Source: G020353355 sp050116155 (GTDB lineage: Bacteria; Desulfobacterota; Desulfobacteria; Desulfobacterales; JAHEIW01). From it: a stretch of 6,861 nt of DNA. Location of the stretch: the NCBI GenBank assembly GCA_050116155.1, contig JASFPE010000320.1:1-6861 (forward strand), given 5' to 3'. The notes below the pieces were generated by a model. It searched no databases. It was not told the origin of the DNA and saw only the letters and a list, made by a program, of their open reading frames with translations. Of this stretch, positions 5,303-6,861 are shown in pieces. A program made the translations under genes and the position numbers. The first letter of the stretch is position 1. Each line of letters opens with the position of its first letter.

Positions 5303-6355
5303 GTGAATGCCCGCGAACGTGTGAGGCAGGCGCTGCTCTGCCGCAAACCGAATCGTATCCCAAAAACCCTGGGGTTCTTTGATCAGTCGCTGGAGGCCAT
5401 TGCACCGATCCGGCCCGAAGATTACTTCGACCTTGACATTCGCTATGTAGAATTCGATCCGCCGGCAAACCAGGATGATTTTCTGGACTATATGGAAAGG
5501 CTTCCTGAAGAAATCCATTTGGGTAATCTGGCGCAGCTGCGTTCTTATCACGAATGGCAGTACCACCCAGAAAAGGGGTCTGCTCGTCCGCTCAGTCACA
5601 TCCGCTCTCTTAAACAAATGGTCAAATTTGTCTTTCCCGATTTTTCAAATCCGGACCGTCACTCAAAACTTTCCAAGCACGTGCAACGCTGGCATGGCCA
5701 GGGATTCGCCGTAGCCGGCTCGCCGCCTCATTTAGGCGGCCAACTGTTTGAGACCGCCTGGCGTCTGCGGGGCTTCGAAAATTTTTTAATTGACCTGAAG
5801 CGCCGGAAAGAGCTGGCCGATTACCTCCTCGATCAGCTGACCTCTATGCTGATTGAAAACGCACTCATTTTAGCCCGAGCCGGTGTAGACATCCTGCTTC
5901 TGGATGACGACATCGCCATGCCATCCCGGTTGCTGATCAGCCCGGCCACCTGGCGCGAATATTTCAAAGATCGTATAGCCAGAGTGATTCATGTGGCCCG
6001 GGAGGAATCGCCGGAATTATTGGTCTTTTATCATTGCGACGGCAACTTCACACGCCTCATACCCGACCTGGTAGAAATCGGCGTGAACGTCATCAATCCG
6101 GTTCAGCCGGATTGCATGGATGCCGCGACCATAAAACGGGAATTCGGTGATCGGCTGGCCATGTGGGGCACGGTGGGCACAGCCCGCCTGTGGGACTGGG
6201 GCACACCGGACCAGGTCCGGGCCGAAGTACGGCGATGTGTCGAGACGCTGGGACCCGAAGGTTTGCTGTTGGCTCCGGCCTACGATATCGATTATACCCC
6301 GTTCGAAAACATTGTGGCATTCATCGAGGCGGCGAATGAGTTAGGGCGCTTTTAA
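5303..6355 (+). CDS. Uroporphyrinogen decarboxylase/MtaA-family (URO-D fold) protein, probable methyltransferase-like
   Basis: A 350-residue protein of the URO-D superfamily (PF01208 type), which includes HemE and the cobamide methyltransferases MtaA, MtbA and CmuA. Typical segments are MNARERVRQALLCRKPNRIP (1-20), AVAGSPPHLGGQLFE, LLLDDDIAMPSRLLISP (Asp201-203), FYHCDGNFTRLIPDL (His244, Cys245) and INPVQPDCMD (Cys271). The C-terminal signature LLLAPAYDIDYTPFENIVAF is typical of the broad family. The HemE substrate-binding Arg motif near the N-terminus is missing, so heme synthesis is unlikely. MtaA binds zinc through His-x-Cys and a later Cys. Here His and Cys are adjacent and the later position is Ala326-Tyr327, so zinc binding is doubtful. 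A methyl-transfer or decarboxylation role on an unknown substrate is inferred. Members are common in anaerobes. Confidence 0.8.
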   Translation: MNARERVRQALLCRKPNRIPKTLGFFDQSLEAIAPIRPEDYFDLDIRYVEFDPPANQDDFLDYMERLPEEIHLGNLAQLRSYHEWQYHPEKGSARPLSHIRSLKQMVKFVFPDFSNPDRHSKLSKHVQRWHGQGFAVAGSPPHLGGQLFETAWRLRGFENFLIDLKRRKELADYLLDQLTSMLIENALILARAGVDILLLDDDIAMPSRLLISPATWREYFKDRIARVIHVAREESPELLVFYHCDGNFTRLIPDLVEIGVNVINPVQPDCMDAATIKREFGDRLAMWGTVGTARLWDWGTPDQVRAEVRRCVETLGPEGLLLAPAYDIDYTPFENIVAFIEAANELGRF

Positions 6356-6561
6356 ACCGACAGATTATTCTTTCGATAAGGATCCTTTCCATCAAGTCCT
6401 TGACCTCAAAAAGAATTTTTTGATATTGAATTTGCTCATTCTATTGGAATTTGAAATTTTAACGATAAACCAGGAACAAACCAAGGGTATATAAAATACC
6501 ATTTCTCTCAAAATGAAGCCTCGATCTAATTTTAAAGATGAGTTTGACAGGAGACGGGATC
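6356..6561. other. Intergenic region before the transporter gene
   Basis: It contains AAGGATCCTT (6378-6387), an A/T-only hairpin-like TCAAAAA/TTTTTGA (6406-6423) that might weakly terminate the upstream gene, and GGTAT/ATACC arms (6486-6500) around a TATA-rich stretch. No -35/-10 pair is convincing. Confidence 0.3.
6549..6553 (+). promoter_or_regulatory. Shine-Dalgarno for the EamA-type gene
   Basis: AGGAG ends 8 nt before TTG 6562 and supports that start. The in-frame ATG at 6538 has only an A/T-rich leader and would place this AGGAG inside the coding region. Confidence 0.55.
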
Positions 6562-6861
6562 TTGAGTGATTCCGCATTCTGGCAGAAGCGGGCGTGGGGG
6601 GTGATCTTTGTCAACCTGGCAACCATGGCCTGGGCCACCAATGCGGTTCTGGGCCGTTGGTTGCGTGCCGATATCGGGCCCCTGACGCTTACGGCCCTGC
6701 GTTTCTCCGTGGCGACGGCCTTTTTCGGCATCTTGCTCAGGAACAGACCTCCCCAGGAGCGTCACTATGGAAAAGACAAATGGTGGATTTTGGCCATGGG
6801 CCTGGCCGGTGTGGTGGGCTTCAGCCCGCTGCTGTATCTGGGACTCCGCTATTCCACCGCC
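6562..6861 (+). CDS. EamA/DMT-superfamily transporter, N-terminal part (runs off window)
   Basis: The first 100 codons are present with no stop. After a short polar N-terminus (SDSAFWQKRAW), a first TM helix (WGVIFVNLATMAWATNAVLG) leads to GRWL. A second follows in IGPLTLTALRFSVATAFFGI, the Pro...LRF pattern typical of EamA repeats, and then a charged loop (RNRPPQERHYGKDKW). The third TM (WWILAMGLAGVVGFSPLLY) precedes LGLRYSTA, again a family signature. Full-length members have about 300 residues and ten TM helices in two EamA repeats; they export amino acids or other small metabolites. Substrate cannot be inferred. ATG 6538 is an alternative start that would add MSLTGDGI. The gene is well separated from the URO-D-like gene and may be independent. 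Confidence 0.8.
   Translation, partial: MSDSAFWQKRAWGVIFVNLATMAWATNAVLGRWLRADIGPLTLTALRFSVATAFFGILLRNRPPQERHYGKDKWWILAMGLAGVVGFSPLLYLGLRYSTA

Noticed and set aside
5303..6355. HemE, uroporphyrinogen decarboxylase of heme synthesis
   Set aside because: The conserved N-terminal Arg substrate-binding motif of HemE is missing, and the rest fits the wider URO-D/MtaA-like family better.
6513..6569. 18-codon leader ORF overlapping the EamA start
   Set aside because: It has no SD and no attenuator-like structure; it is probably chance.

Overview
The window looks like a chromosomal segment of an anaerobic, selenium-using bacterium, most likely a sulfate-reducer relative in Desulfobacterota (the former Deltaproteobacteria). 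This is inferred from three things: a gene that appears to use UGA as selenocysteine twice, a cobamide-type methyltransferase-family gene, and an intergenic palindrome built from CACGAAA motifs. No marker gene fixes the taxonomy.

Positions 1-1713 (+ strand) hold three genes. The first, 39-746, is a MerB-family (organomercurial lyase) gene interrupted by two in-frame TGA codons at 309-311 and 504-506. Each TGA falls where MerB has a catalytic cysteine (Cys96 and Cys159 in the plasmid R831b enzyme). Each is followed 18-20 nt downstream by a hairpin with a GGUC loop, as in the E. coli fdhF SECIS. The simplest reading is one 235-residue protein with two selenocysteines (Sec91, Sec156), not a pseudogene or two small ORFs. 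It is followed by a YkgJ-type cysteine-cluster protein (809-1387) and a small basic hypothetical protein (1447-1713).

Positions 1774-3531 (- strand) form a compact three-gene unit, read right to left. It encodes a MotA/TolQ/ExbB-type proton-channel subunit (2998-3531), a protein with an ExbD/MotB-like single-TM anchor and a DUF2135-like periplasmic beta domain (2406-3011), and an unrecognised two-TM protein (1774-2343). Channel and anchor genes overlap by 14 nt. The unit resembles a small ion-driven motor or energy-coupling complex of unknown purpose. A dyad-symmetric sequence (3553-3594) lies just upstream.

Positions 3745-4044 (- strand) carry a small conserved hypothetical protein. Its 5' side abuts an 80-bp imperfect palindrome (4074-4153). 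An AT-rich 300-bp gap with a plausible sigma-70 promoter follows.

Positions 4454-6861 (+ strand) hold an FHA-domain protein with one canonical and one degenerate FHA fold, then a uroporphyrinogen-decarboxylase/MtaA-like protein with a strong ribosome binding site. After a 206-bp gap comes the N-terminal 100 codons of an EamA/DMT-type transporter that runs off the window.

The double-Sec MerB homologue is the most notable item and the three-gene channel cluster is second. No CRISPR array, rRNA, tRNA or insertion sequence was seen.
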